Assembly (NCBI GenBank): GCA_038237435.1
Contig: JBBRYT010000014.1
Span: forward strand, 16,681-80,680
DNA length: 64,000 nt
Direction of reading: 5' to 3'
From: JACCTI01 sp038237435
Lineage (GTDB): Bacteria > Verrucomicrobiota > Verrucomicrobiia > Chthoniobacterales > UBA10450
Shown here: piece by piece, positions 7,579 through 17,483 of the stretch
How positions within the stretch are numbered: the stretch's first letter is position 1
How the letters are laid out: every line of letters starts with the position of its first letter
Position numbers and translations under genes: made by a program
The notes under the pieces: model-generated
The model's database searches: none
Told to the model about the DNA's origin: nothing
What the model saw: only the letters and a program-made list of their open reading frames with translations

Positions 7579-10038
7579 CTAGCGAGAAACCGAGGCGTGA
7601 TAAAACCTCGGGCCGTCGGACGGCGAAGGAGAACCAAGACTAATAGACCTTGTCGTGCCATCGCCGGCAACAGCAACTACCACCGGCGACCATATTGGTG
7701 CATCCAGCTGTGAGGACGTTTCAATCGAGTAAGTACGGCCCAGCACTGTCGGAAATGAAATCGAGAGAGTGTTTCCTGCGAAAGATAACGCCACGCGGAA
7801 AGCATTTGTCGCTTTAGTCGGATCAGTCCCGGCGACATATTCTTCTATGTTGGTCATGCCATCGCCGTCGGCATCGTCCGTAGCTTGAGAGTTGTCGCCG
7901 GCAACGTGGGCTATGTGGCCAAAATACTGTTGCATCCAATAATCCGGAAGGCCATCACTGTCAGAATCGACTGCGACGAAATCACTTAAGACAACAGAGT
8001 GCGCAGCGTAATTGACCTGAAAAGAAGCTAGACCATCCGTGGTAGTCACGCGGGCGCCATTGGCGGCGTTACTAAACGCGCCTGTGATGGTCCCGGCCGT
8101 AGTTACAACTTCTAAAGAGCTAGTGCTTGAAAGCTGCTCGAGAGCATTTCCCAACGGAGTAAGACGAAGAGTTCCGCCGAGCGTCGCGTTACCTGTGATC
8201 GCCAGGCTGTCATAGCTCGCGGCCGCAGGACCAGCGATCTCGACCTCGAGCATAACAGTGCTAGCTTGCGTGTAGTTACCCTGCACCGTGATTGTGCCCG
8301 GAGAATTTCCCGGCCCCACCGTCGCTTGATTAACAACGTTGCCGACCAGACGACCACTGCCGCTAAGCTTGCCGAGTGGCGCTACAGTTACTCCATTAGT
8401 TACCGTGACGATTCCGCTCCGCAGCGCAAAGTCTGCCGATCCGCTTGTTCCTGCGCCGATGGTCAGAGACCTAACCGTGACGTCGGCCGCGGGTCCTGCG
8501 ACTCTCCCACCCGTGGTGGGAATGACGTTGACATCGTTGTAGGTCGCCGGGACAAGACTAACTGTCCAGTTGACAGCGTCGTCCCAGTTCCCGTCGCCAT
8601 TGGTGCGCCACTTCAGAGCGGGGGCGAAGAGATAAATCCGGAAGTCCGTTCCAGTGGAATCGAGAGTTTGATAAGCCACCTGCCGCAGGTCGTTGAAAGC
8701 TTTTGGGTCAAAGCCGAGCTGATAGATAGGCGTGCCATTCACCACATCGCCGACCTGCGCGACCTTGAGGGTCTCGATGCCATCGGTGAGGAAGATGCCA
8801 TTGTATTGAGACGATTTGTTGAGCTGCGCGGTAAAGGCCACCGTGCCTGTGTCATTCGCGCGAGCTAAAGCAAAGCCAGTAAAGGTAGCGCCGCCGGGAG
8901 CGACCTGGTTGTTGCGAACTAATAGACGCTGGCTAATACCGTCGCCCAGAAAAACGCCCGAGCCTTTGGTCGAGCCTTTGGCGAAGTAACCAACATAAGC
9001 AACGTGGCCGGCGTTGTTAATGCCTAACGTATTATCGAAGTCCGTGTACTGACCTAGCGCGGTCGAAACCGTTTGTCCGGAGTAGGCGATCGTGGTAACT
9101 GGACCGCTGCTGGCAGATTTGAATAGGCCGCGTCCTTTAAAGGTCCCGCTACTATCGATTAGGTAGGAGAAGAAAGATACGGCACCGGCATTGTTAATCG
9201 AGCCGATAGTGAAATTACCCAAGAGAAAGCCTGTCCCCGGCGCTGGATCATAAGAGCGCGCCAGCTTAACCATGTCGAGGGAAGAGCTAGCGCGGAAGAC
9301 GCCGGAGTCATAGGGAGTGCCGAAGTGCGCGTCGTTGACTTCGCCTGTGAAACAAGCTTGTCCGGTTGAATTGATCAGGACCGGACCGCCTAACGAGTAG
9401 AACGGATTCGTTTCGCCGGGAGCACTCTGGGTTGAGCGCACGATTTCGGTGAGGGTGCCATTGGGATGCCCGATGAAAATACCATTGGTGCTGATGAGCG
9501 GACCGCCGCCATTTTTGATCGAGCCCCAGAAGGCTACATGACCGGCGTCGTTTAATGTGCCCGCGCCGAAACCACCAAACTGCCCGTAGCCATCCGGCAC
9601 GGTTTGGTCTGCGACCGCGACCGGCCGCACATTAGCCGGCATACTTCCGGTGAGAAGCGCGTCATGGTTCGCGCCATTGCCATCAGTTACTACCGCATAA
9701 ACGACCGCCTGCGCCTGACGATTCATCCAGAGATTGCCCGCCAGACCGAAGATCGTGCCTGCACCGGGCACGTTATTTCCGACGCGCAAAATCTCCGCTT
9801 TCCCAGCTACCGTGGTGGAGAAAAGCGCGGAAACATTAGCGTTAGTTAGATGTGCGAAGAAGACTGCACCAGTATTTGCGAGCGCAAAACTGCCGGGCGT
9901 TTCGATGGTATCCTGGCCGTCGGGAGTATGGTCGCCGCGCATCGCCAACACATACGTCTGCCCCGATTGTCCTGGTGCGGTGACGCGTGTCGCCAACAGC
10001 AAAAAAATACCAGCGACGATTCGGGAGATGAGCGGCAT
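7579..10038 (-). CDS. Large secreted NxxG-repeat protein with calcium-binding C-terminus
   Basis: 819 residues from the ATG at 10038 (MPLISRIVAGIFLLLATRVTA, a signal peptide). A TTG at 10071 is a weaker alternative. Residues from about 40 to 460 hold repeated units of the type LNDAGHVAFWG, INSTGQACFTG, INNAGAVSFFS, INNAGHVAYVG and ANDTGTVAFTA. These are seen in uncharacterised secreted proteins and probably form a beta-propeller-like fold. An autotransporter-passenger-like segment follows (LSGSGRLVGNVVNQATVGPGNSPG). The end carries DSDSDGLPDYW and DADGDGMTNIEEYVAGTDP, thrombospondin-type-3/dockerin-like calcium motifs common in this phylum. Function unknown; likely extracellular. Confidence 0.75.
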   Translation of the reverse strand: MPLISRIVAGIFLLLATRVTAPGQSGQTYVLAMRGDHTPDGQDTIETPGSFALANTGAVFFAHLTNANVSALFSTTVAGKAEILRVGNNVPGAGTIFGLAGNLWMNRQAQAVVYAVVTDGNGANHDALLTGSMPANVRPVAVADQTVPDGYGQFGGFGAGTLNDAGHVAFWGSIKNGGGPLISTNGIFIGHPNGTLTEIVRSTQSAPGETNPFYSLGGPVLINSTGQACFTGEVNDAHFGTPYDSGVFRASSSLDMVKLARSYDPAPGTGFLLGNFTIGSINNAGAVSFFSYLIDSSGTFKGRGLFKSASSGPVTTIAYSGQTVSTALGQYTDFDNTLGINNAGHVAYVGYFAKGSTKGSGVFLGDGISQRLLVRNNQVAPGGATFTGFALARANDTGTVAFTAQLNKSSQYNGIFLTDGIETLKVAQVGDVVNGTPIYQLGFDPKAFNDLRQVAYQTLDSTGTDFRIYLFAPALKWRTNGDGNWDDAVNWTVSLVPATYNDVNVIPTTGGRVAGPAADVTVRSLTIGAGTSGSADFALRSGIVTVTNGVTVAPLGKLSGSGRLVGNVVNQATVGPGNSPGTITVQGNYTQASTVMLEVEIAGPAAASYDSLAITGNATLGGTLRLTPLGNALEQLSSTSSLEVVTTAGTITGAFSNAANGARVTTTDGLASFQVNYAAHSVVLSDFVAVDSDSDGLPDYWMQQYFGHIAHVAGDNSQATDDADGDGMTNIEEYVAGTDPTKATNAFRVALSFAGNTLSISFPTVLGRTYSIETSSQLDAPIWSPVVVAVAGDGTTRSISLGSPSPSDGPRFYHASVSR

Positions 10039-10152
10039 GGGGAAGCTGCTCTTATAGGAATTCGCCGCCAATGCCTACGAAATTCTTCCACAATTTGCGG
10101 TCGAACCTTCACTCCGCTCGTTTGCCTCACGGGCGGGCGAGCCGCAATTCTG

Positions 10153-12192
10153 CTATTTCCCCGAGCTTAACAAGTTCTGGAAACGTGGATCGTTCCTAAG
10201 AGGATCCCAGGCAAAGCGGTAGCGTAGATCGCTGGCGGTAACACTGTAGAGCGGGCTATCGACGGCGCCTGGAGTTTTAACTAACCGGTCGAGTAAGGCG
10301 AATGCCTGATCGATCTCGCCGGTGCGGGCGTAGATGAGGGCGAGATAGCAGTTCATGATCGCGCCGTCGAACGCGTCTTTTGTTTCTGGTTTTAGTTCGA
10401 CCGCCTTTTTGCCTTCGGCGATAGCAGAATCCTTTCGGCCGATGAAAGCGTAAAGTAGGCCGAGATTAGCGTGTCGTTCCGCGCTTTCCGGAGCTTCGTG
10501 AGCAGAGCTTTCCAACCGCGTGCGGGCAGCTTCCAAGTATGGTTGCGCGGCAGTAGGGTCACCTTTTGTTAGGTATAACAGTCCAAAAAGAAAATCCTTT
10601 GGAGTTAGCTCTCCATTTAAGTAAGAGACTTCGTCGAGCTTACATTCTTTCAAAGCTCCTTCAGCCGCCGCGAAATCGCGCTTGATCATAGCTACATCCC
10701 ACCGTGCGGCGGTAACTGCTCCATCAGGATCGGTCCCCTGAGGAATAGTACCTAACAAGTCCTGCAGTCGTTGCGTCGTTCCTATTCGCCAGAAATCTAC
10801 GTAGGCGGCCTGAATACGTGTGCCAATGGAAGCAGGCGCGAGCTTCTCCAGGCGTTCGCCAGCGTGGGCGGCTTCTTCCCAGTTGCGCAACGCGGTATTA
10901 GTGAAAAGAAGATTACGCACCACATTGGGATTCTGCGGATCGAGGTTCTCCACGCGATGGTAGAGATCGAGAGCTTCCTGCCATTGGCCCTGGCGGCGGC
11001 GAATAGCAGCAACAAAGAAAGGAACCTTGGTGTCGTTAGGCGAGAGCTCCGCCGCGATAGCAAATTGCGCGAGCGCTTTTTCGTAGTCGCTTTCCAGCCA
11101 GTAGTGACAAAGGCCTAGGGCGAAGTGCGTCTCGCTGCCATTTGGTTGTAAGCGTAGAGCCTCTTCGGCATCGAGGCGCGCTTTGCTTTTCCAGTTATCG
11201 GTCGCCTGATGAAAATGAAAAATGTAAGCGCGCACGCGCGCACGCAGGGCGTAGGCGAGAGCAAACTTGGGATCGAGAGTGAGAGCCTCCGTGATTGCTT
11301 TTTCCGCCGCAAGTAAGTCCTCCAGCAAGGTATCCGGCTTCTGCTCCAGCTCGCGCGCGCGCAGGTAAAGTAGATAAGCTTCGGCGTTATCGGTCGGCTT
11401 GGTTTCGACCCGCGTCTTTTCTTCCGGACTTAATTTCGCACGCAAAGCCCGCGCGATTTCCTCGGCCAGCTCGCCTTGTAAAGTGAGCGCGTTCGAGATG
11501 GTCCGGTCGTAGCGGTTGGCCCAAATGTGACGATCAGTCCGTGCATCAAGTAACTGCACCGTCACCACCACCTGCGACGCGACCCGACGGACGCTGCCTT
11601 CCAGAATATTTTCGACGCCGAGCGCTTCACCGATCTGACGGAGATTGCGCGATTCCTTATTGCCGCGATACGGCATGGTGGAGGTGCGACTGATTACTTT
11701 CAGATCGCTGATTTTCGAGAGGCTGGTCAGGATATCGTCTTGAATTCCGTCGGCGAAAAATTCGTTTTCCTTGTCCTGGGTCATGTTTTCGAACGGGAGA
11801 ACGGCGATGCTTTTTTCCGCCGGGCCGTTGCTGCTGCGATGCGGTCGGAAGCGATCGAAAAGCAAAAGAGAGACGGTCAAAGTCAGAACCGCGATGATGA
11901 TGTAATCGATGCGGCGACGAGTTTGCCTAACGAGTGGTTGCTCGGGCTGCACGTCTTCACTGCGCAGAAAGCCCTGGGGCGTTAGTTCAAAAGCCCAGGC
12001 CAGACCGAGCGCAAAAGGGAAACCGGCCGCGAGCAGGACGACGACGAGACGGACGATCCAACTGGGAATATCAAAGTAAGGCGCGACCTGCGTGGCCACT
12101 TGCACCAGCAGCCAGGCGACCGCCAGGTAGGCGACGGCGGCGCGATAAACGTTACGGCGTTTTAATTCGCGAAGAAAATTGGGCAGGTTCAC
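10153..12192 (-). CDS. Membrane protein with TolB-N/FlgO-like domain and TPR repeats
   Basis: 679 residues from a GTG. The N-terminus MNLPNFLRELKRRNVYRAAVAYLAVAWLLVQ gives one TM helix, a second follows (VVVLLAAGFPFALGLAWAF) and a third lies at about residue 95-112. SIAVLPFENMTQDKENEFFADGIQDDILTSLSKI is the TolB N-terminal/FlgO-type domain often found in adenylate-cyclase-like TPR proteins. It is followed by about 400 residues of TPR repeats. No cyclase catalytic domain is present. Likely a membrane-anchored scaffold of unknown partner. It contains GCCTAACGAGT at 11925 (read as L-V-R). Confidence 0.75.
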   Translation of the reverse strand: MNLPNFLRELKRRNVYRAAVAYLAVAWLLVQVATQVAPYFDIPSWIVRLVVVLLAAGFPFALGLAWAFELTPQGFLRSEDVQPEQPLVRQTRRRIDYIIIAVLTLTVSLLLFDRFRPHRSSNGPAEKSIAVLPFENMTQDKENEFFADGIQDDILTSLSKISDLKVISRTSTMPYRGNKESRNLRQIGEALGVENILEGSVRRVASQVVVTVQLLDARTDRHIWANRYDRTISNALTLQGELAEEIARALRAKLSPEEKTRVETKPTDNAEAYLLYLRARELEQKPDTLLEDLLAAEKAITEALTLDPKFALAYALRARVRAYIFHFHQATDNWKSKARLDAEEALRLQPNGSETHFALGLCHYWLESDYEKALAQFAIAAELSPNDTKVPFFVAAIRRRQGQWQEALDLYHRVENLDPQNPNVVRNLLFTNTALRNWEEAAHAGERLEKLAPASIGTRIQAAYVDFWRIGTTQRLQDLLGTIPQGTDPDGAVTAARWDVAMIKRDFAAAEGALKECKLDEVSYLNGELTPKDFLFGLLYLTKGDPTAAQPYLEAARTRLESSAHEAPESAERHANLGLLYAFIGRKDSAIAEGKKAVELKPETKDAFDGAIMNCYLALIYARTGEIDQAFALLDRLVKTPGAVDSPLYSVTASDLRYRFAWDPLRNDPRFQNLLSSGK

Positions 12193-12336
12193 GCGATGCT
12201 TCGGGGCCGAATCTGTGCCCGCTCCGGCGCGCTGGCGAGCGAAATTGACGTAATTAGCGGTGTAATAATTGCTTCGTTATTCGATGAAAACGGACTACTG
12301 TGCGCGACACCGCACGGTGTTCCGATCGAACCCACG

Positions 12337-15300
12337 ATGACGCAACGGCCTTCTCTTCGCTACAGCCTTGCGCACTATTTTGTTTGTCTCAGTTTGATCG
12401 CGCTTTGCGCTGGTCGCGCGCAGGCAACGCCCGACATGGCGATCAATGCTACCGTTTGGAAGCTACTCTACGGGCTGACCGACGCGCAGGTAAACGATCC
12501 GAACTGGCTGGCGGCGGACGACGATGGCGATGGTCTAACGAATAGTGTGGAACTCGCTGCCGGAACAAATCCGGAGTCAAGCAAATCGATGGTGGAAGTA
12601 ACGAACACCACGATTGATCCGGTTTCGGCTTCGATCTCCATGAGTTTCCCGAGCGCGAAAGGGAAATCGTATTCGCTTGAATCGACCAACACGCTGGGGA
12701 CGCCGCAAAATTGGACCGCTGTTCCGGCGGTGCAGGTGAATGGCGACGGCACGACGAAAAGTTTAACTGTGCCGCTTAGTGCCGGCGTTTTCTATCACGT
12801 CCTAGTCGCAGATCTGGATACGGATGGCGATGGTGTGAGCGATTGGGCGGAATACGTCGCTGGTTATGATCCGTTAAATGCGCACACAAAAAATTCTCCG
12901 ACTGACGATCATACTTCGCTCACGAACGAGTTGGTGAAGGAGAATGTTGTGACGATCACGGCGAGCGCGCCCTCCGCCGTGCAACCGCCTGATGCCGCGA
13001 CCGTGCCGACGACGACGGGGGCGTTCACGATCAGCCGTGGAGGCACATTGAACTTCAGCACGACGACCGTTCCCCTGACGAGAAGTGGGACAGCGGTTAC
13101 CGACACCGATTACGTGGCGTTGCCGAGCTCGGTCACCTTCGCGCCCAAAGTCGGCGTGATCATTGTTCCGGTAGTGCCGAAGTACAACGTAGCCCGACAG
13201 AATAATGCCACTGTTACCTTGCAGGCTGCGCCGGGCGCGGGTTACACCGTCTCATCGCCCAGCAGCGCGAGTGTCGTCATTTCGCCAGCGGGTAATACCA
13301 GCGGCACGGGACTGACGGGCTCTTATTATTCCTCGACCGCTACGCTGTTGCCGCCAAACGCCTACAACGCGGCTAATATTTTCAGTGCGGCCAATTTCAA
13401 GGCCTCGCGCACTGACGCGACGGTGGATTTCAACTGGGCTACCACGCCTCCTCCGGGTATCGTCGGGACAACTAATTTCGCCATTCGTTGGCAGGGTCAG
13501 GTACAACCGCAATACACCGAGACCTACTACTTCGATACCAAGGCCGACGACGGTGTGAAGCTGTGGGTAAACGGACAGTTAGTCGTTGATCGTTGGATCC
13601 TACAGGGCACCAGCCCGGAATGGACCGGCGCGATTGATCTTATCGGCGGCCTCCTTTACGATATTAAGCTCGAATATTTCCAAGCTACGGGAAATCGCGA
13701 GACGCATCTTTATTGGTATAGCAACAGCCAGGTCAAGCAGATCATCCCGACCAACCGGCTCTATCCCATCGTAGCCACGGCGGTGCCGACCATTACCAGC
13801 GCGCAAGTCGTCTATGGTTTCGTGAACCAATCTTTCAACTTCAACGTGGTTGCGACTAACTCGTCCAGTATCCCGACCAACTACTCGTTAGGCACTAATA
13901 GCGGGCCATTGCCGCCAGGCTTGAGTTTGAATGCGACGACCGGCTTGATTAATGGCACTCCAACCCAGGCCGGCGATTACCAGGTGGCAATCGTGGCCAC
14001 AAACGCGAATGGCTCGGGCAGTTCCGTGCTCGACATCCAAATTCTCAACACTGGCAATGCCATTACCCGCGAAATTTGGACCAGCGGCGTCACTGGCTCC
14101 GCCATTAGCGACATACCGACGAGCCTGCCGCCGAATAGCACCGATAGCTCGTTGACTACTTTGGAAGACAACACCGCCTATCCGGATAATACCGCGAAAA
14201 GGTTGCGCGGTTACTTCACGCCGCCGACGACCGGTAACTACTATTTTTGGCTGGCCGCGAGCAATACTGCGGAGCTTTGGATTTCCAATACCAAAGAAGC
14301 GAACAGCAAAGTGCGGCGGGCCTGGGTCAATGCCCCGGGCACTAACGCCGAGACTTGGAATACGCAGAGTAATCAAAAATCTGGCTGGCTCTCGCTCGTG
14401 GCCGGGCAGAAGTATTACTTCGAAGTCCTGCACAACCACGGTGTCGGCACCGCGACCGACAATGTTGCCGTGGGCTACTACCTCGATGCCACCGGGACCT
14501 CTCTTCCAATCGCCAATAACACCGGCGTCACTCCTGGTTATCTGCTTTCGCCTTACGACTATCCAGTAGTTGCGGCTACCAACGACACGCTTTATGCGAC
14601 TAACCTACAGCCGCAAGGTGTAGCTACTTCGACCGCGGTGGGCGCGGCTAGTTTGCGGCTAAGCGCCGATCAAACCCAGGCGGTTCTGCATTTCACGTAT
14701 AGCGGTCTTACTTCACCGCGCACAGCCTACCATATTCATACCCAGACCGTAGGCATTAATCCTTCCCAGATTGTTTTCGACATCGACGACATCGATAAGT
14801 TCCACCCCGAGCTACGCACCGCCGATGGCGGTTACATCTGGAACATTGTGGATGTCGGCACCTGGACTGCGTCGGGAATTGTCAGTGCCATTCTCACGGG
14901 TCAGACCTACCTCAACGTTCACACTGTCACTTACCCGAACGGCGAGATTCGCGGTAACTTTACGCCCGTTTCCGGTTCGCAAACTGCGCCTACTTTGCAA
15001 GCCGATCCGGGTTATAACACCGGCGATTATGCGACCGATGCCGGCGCGGCCCGTTTTTTGAATCAGGCGACCTTCGGCGCGAGTTCAGGCCTCCCACCCT
15101 CGCCCGGTCTAAGCGATCTAGCCTACGTGAAGCAGAATGGCTACAGCGCCTGGATCGATAACCAATTCACCCTGTCTGCTTCACACCTCGTCCCCGATGT
15201 CCTGGCGAATGTGAACTCCGATCCGACCAACCTTTATCCCGACACACTCATGTTTAATGCCTGGTGGCGGAAGTCGATCACCGCTCCAGATCAATTGCGG

Positions 15301-17481
15301 CAGCGCGTCGCCTTTGCCTTGAGCGAGATCATGGTTGTTTCCGATACCGGCATCTTGAATAACAACGGCCGCATCCTCGCTGACCACTACGATACCTTGC
15401 TCGATAACGCCTTCGGCAATTTCAAGGACATCCTGAAGCAGGTCACACTTACGCCGGCCATGGGTTTGTATCTCGATATGCGGGGTAACGGCAAAGGCGA
15501 CCTAACGACCGGCCTGCATCCGAACGAGAACTATGCCCGCGAAATCATGCAGCTCTTCTCCTTAGGTTTGAATCGCCTTTGGCCCGATGGCACACTCGTG
15601 CTTGATTCCGGCGGCAACCTGGTCCCGACCTACAATCAGGATGTAGTTTCGGGCGTGGCGCGCGTTTTCACTGGCTGGAATTATGGGCAGGATTTGCAGG
15701 CTAGCGGACGCTTGCCGACCAACTTCGGTCCGGTTGCGAACTACCTCGATCCCATGGTCTTGGTGCCAACCAAGCATGAGCTAGGGAGCAAGCAGGTGCT
15801 GGATAACGTCGTCCTACCGCCGGCGTTTGGTTACACGGTCGCCGGTGGTGCTACTGCCGGCACGGAATCCGATTCCAATCCGGCTGTAGCGGCGCCGGCT
15901 CCGTTTGACACCTATTGCCTGAACGATCTGGACAAGGCGATCGACAACATGTTCAACAACTCAAGTGTCGGGCCGTTTGTTTGCCGGCAACTTATTCAGC
16001 GCTTGGTTAGTAGTAACCCAAGTCCCGGTTATATCTATCGAGTGGTGCAGAAGTTTAACGACGATGGCTCTGCTTCGCATGTGCGCGGCAACATGCAGGC
16101 GGTGATCAAAGCTATCTTGCTCGATGGCGAAGCGCGAAATACTTCGGGGACGTTGCCCAATGCCAGCACTTCGGGCAAACAACGCGAGCCGCTCCTGCGT
16201 TTGACCGGCCCGGCCCGCGCGTTCCCGGTGACGGCGACAACGGGCAACTACGGCGAGAGCGGCACGAATGTGCTGAACATCACCACCGTGACGCCGCACC
16301 TCTTATCAAGTGGCAACGCCGTTTTCCTCGACTTCACCGGTAACTCGCCCATCCCCTACAACAATCCCACCACAACTAACTACAGCGTGTTAAGTAACCC
16401 GCCCCCGACGGCGTTGACCTTCTCTGTCAATGCTACCGGGATGAATCTCCCTACCTACACGCAGGTGGCTGGCAGTAACACACTCACGGTTAATACTGCC
16501 GGCCCGCAAACTGTTACCTCACCGCAAACTCTCGGGACAAAGGTTTACCTGAATTTCCTCAGTGGCGGCGCCACCAGCGGCATCTATCCGATCGCGTCCT
16601 ACACGGATGCGAGTCACTTTACCGTTACCATGAGCGATACGATCGCGCATAGTGGGACGGTTATTATTCCGCAGCTTGCTGCAGGTTACTCGGTCAAGAA
16701 CTCCGGCACACCTGCTACCTCTACCATCACGGTCGGGACGTTCGGCAATCATAACTTGCAGGTCAACGATCATGTCTGGTTCCATTATACACCTAACTCC
16801 GGAACTTTGAACACGACCGACGTAGAGTTGAGCGTGGCGAGCATCGTTGATGAAGATCATTTCACCATCGTGGTGCCTAACTCGACCATGAAGAGCGAAA
16901 CCTCCAATTCTTTGACCGTCTACATGCTGGTGCCGCCGCCGTTGACGCGTTCAGGCAGTGTGGCATTCCAAACCAGTAAATACGACGTGGGTTTCACGGA
17001 AGCCTACCTGCTTATCTCACCGCTCAATTCGCCGACGGTCTTTAACTTCTATTTCCCGACCTTCCAATATCCAGGCACGCTCTCTGCCGCGAACGTGACT
17101 ACACCGGAATTCCAGCTCACGACCGATACCAACATCATCACCCTTACCAATACCATTGCTGGTTCTATTCTCGGCTCAAGTAATAACAACGGTCTAACGA
17201 GTTATCGCAACGGTGGTGGCACGATCACGATGGATCTTAGTCCCTATATGGATGGGACGTACACTTCCAACGCCGCCATTCCGACACTCGTCGATAAGCT
17301 GGGCGATTTGCTCACGGGCGGTCAGCTTACTTCGTCGACTAAAACCACCATCGTTAACTTCGTCGCGAATACGGCCAACTTCCCGTACTCCAGTCCTCCA
17401 GTCGGCACGCAGGTGCGCGATCGCGTCCGCGCCATCGTTCATCTCATTCTTACCTCGCCAGAGTACGCGATCCAAAAATAG
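12337..17481 (+). CDS. Giant secreted DUF1800 protein with PA14, putative-Ig and CHRD domains
   Basis: About 1714 residues from the ATG at 12337 (MTQRPSLRYSLAHYFVCLSLIALCAGRAQA, signal peptide); the in-frame start at 12196 would place it across the divergent gene's start. Order of domains: calcium motif DDDGDGLTNSVELAAGTNP, Calx-beta-like segment, PA14 domain (TGSYYSS to THLYWYS), putative-Ig domain (GPLPPGLSLNATTGLINGTPTQAG), second PA14-like domain, CHRD domain (AYHIHTQTVGINPSQIVF, YPNGEIRGNF), then DUF1800 (ARFLNQATFG, QLRQRVAFALSEIMVVSD, NENYAREIMQLFSLG, FTGWNY). DUF1800 and DUF1501 genes occur as pairs in Verrucomicrobia and Planctomycetes; their role is unknown. The stop lies 2 bases before the DUF1501 start. 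Confidence 0.85.
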   Translation: MTQRPSLRYSLAHYFVCLSLIALCAGRAQATPDMAINATVWKLLYGLTDAQVNDPNWLAADDDGDGLTNSVELAAGTNPESSKSMVEVTNTTIDPVSASISMSFPSAKGKSYSLESTNTLGTPQNWTAVPAVQVNGDGTTKSLTVPLSAGVFYHVLVADLDTDGDGVSDWAEYVAGYDPLNAHTKNSPTDDHTSLTNELVKENVVTITASAPSAVQPPDAATVPTTTGAFTISRGGTLNFSTTTVPLTRSGTAVTDTDYVALPSSVTFAPKVGVIIVPVVPKYNVARQNNATVTLQAAPGAGYTVSSPSSASVVISPAGNTSGTGLTGSYYSSTATLLPPNAYNAANIFSAANFKASRTDATVDFNWATTPPPGIVGTTNFAIRWQGQVQPQYTETYYFDTKADDGVKLWVNGQLVVDRWILQGTSPEWTGAIDLIGGLLYDIKLEYFQATGNRETHLYWYSNSQVKQIIPTNRLYPIVATAVPTITSAQVVYGFVNQSFNFNVVATNSSSIPTNYSLGTNSGPLPPGLSLNATTGLINGTPTQAGDYQVAIVATNANGSGSSVLDIQILNTGNAITREIWTSGVTGSAISDIPTSLPPNSTDSSLTTLEDNTAYPDNTAKRLRGYFTPPTTGNYYFWLAASNTAELWISNTKEANSKVRRAWVNAPGTNAETWNTQSNQKSGWLSLVAGQKYYFEVLHNHGVGTATDNVAVGYYLDATGTSLPIANNTGVTPGYLLSPYDYPVVAATNDTLYATNLQPQGVATSTAVGAASLRLSADQTQAVLHFTYSGLTSPRTAYHIHTQTVGINPSQIVFDIDDIDKFHPELRTADGGYIWNIVDVGTWTASGIVSAILTGQTYLNVHTVTYPNGEIRGNFTPVSGSQTAPTLQADPGYNTGDYATDAGAARFLNQATFGASSGLPPSPGLSDLAYVKQNGYSAWIDNQFTLSASHLVPDVLANVNSDPTNLYPDTLMFNAWWRKSITAPDQLRQRVAFALSEIMVVSDTGILNNNGRILADHYDTLLDNAFGNFKDILKQVTLTPAMGLYLDMRGNGKGDLTTGLHPNENYAREIMQLFSLGLNRLWPDGTLVLDSGGNLVPTYNQDVVSGVARVFTGWNYGQDLQASGRLPTNFGPVANYLDPMVLVPTKHELGSKQVLDNVVLPPAFGYTVAGGATAGTESDSNPAVAAPAPFDTYCLNDLDKAIDNMFNNSSVGPFVCRQLIQRLVSSNPSPGYIYRVVQKFNDDGSASHVRGNMQAVIKAILLDGEARNTSGTLPNASTSGKQREPLLRLTGPARAFPVTATTGNYGESGTNVLNITTVTPHLLSSGNAVFLDFTGNSPIPYNNPTTTNYSVLSNPPPTALTFSVNATGMNLPTYTQVAGSNTLTVNTAGPQTVTSPQTLGTKVYLNFLSGGATSGIYPIASYTDASHFTVTMSDTIAHSGTVIIPQLAAGYSVKNSGTPATSTITVGTFGNHNLQVNDHVWFHYTPNSGTLNTTDVELSVASIVDEDHFTIVVPNSTMKSETSNSLTVYMLVPPPLTRSGSVAFQTSKYDVGFTEAYLLISPLNSPTVFNFYFPTFQYPGTLSAANVTTPEFQLTTDTNIITLTNTIAGSILGSSNNNGLTSYRNGGGTITMDLSPYMDGTYTSNAAIPTLVDKLGDLLTGGQLTSSTKTTIVNFVANTANFPYSSPPVGTQVRDRVRAIVHLILTSPEYAIQK

Positions 17482-17483
17482 CA

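Noticed and set aside
12196..12336. N-terminal extension of the DUF1800 protein
   Set aside because: The signal peptide begins at the 12337 ATG and the extension lies in the divergent promoter region.
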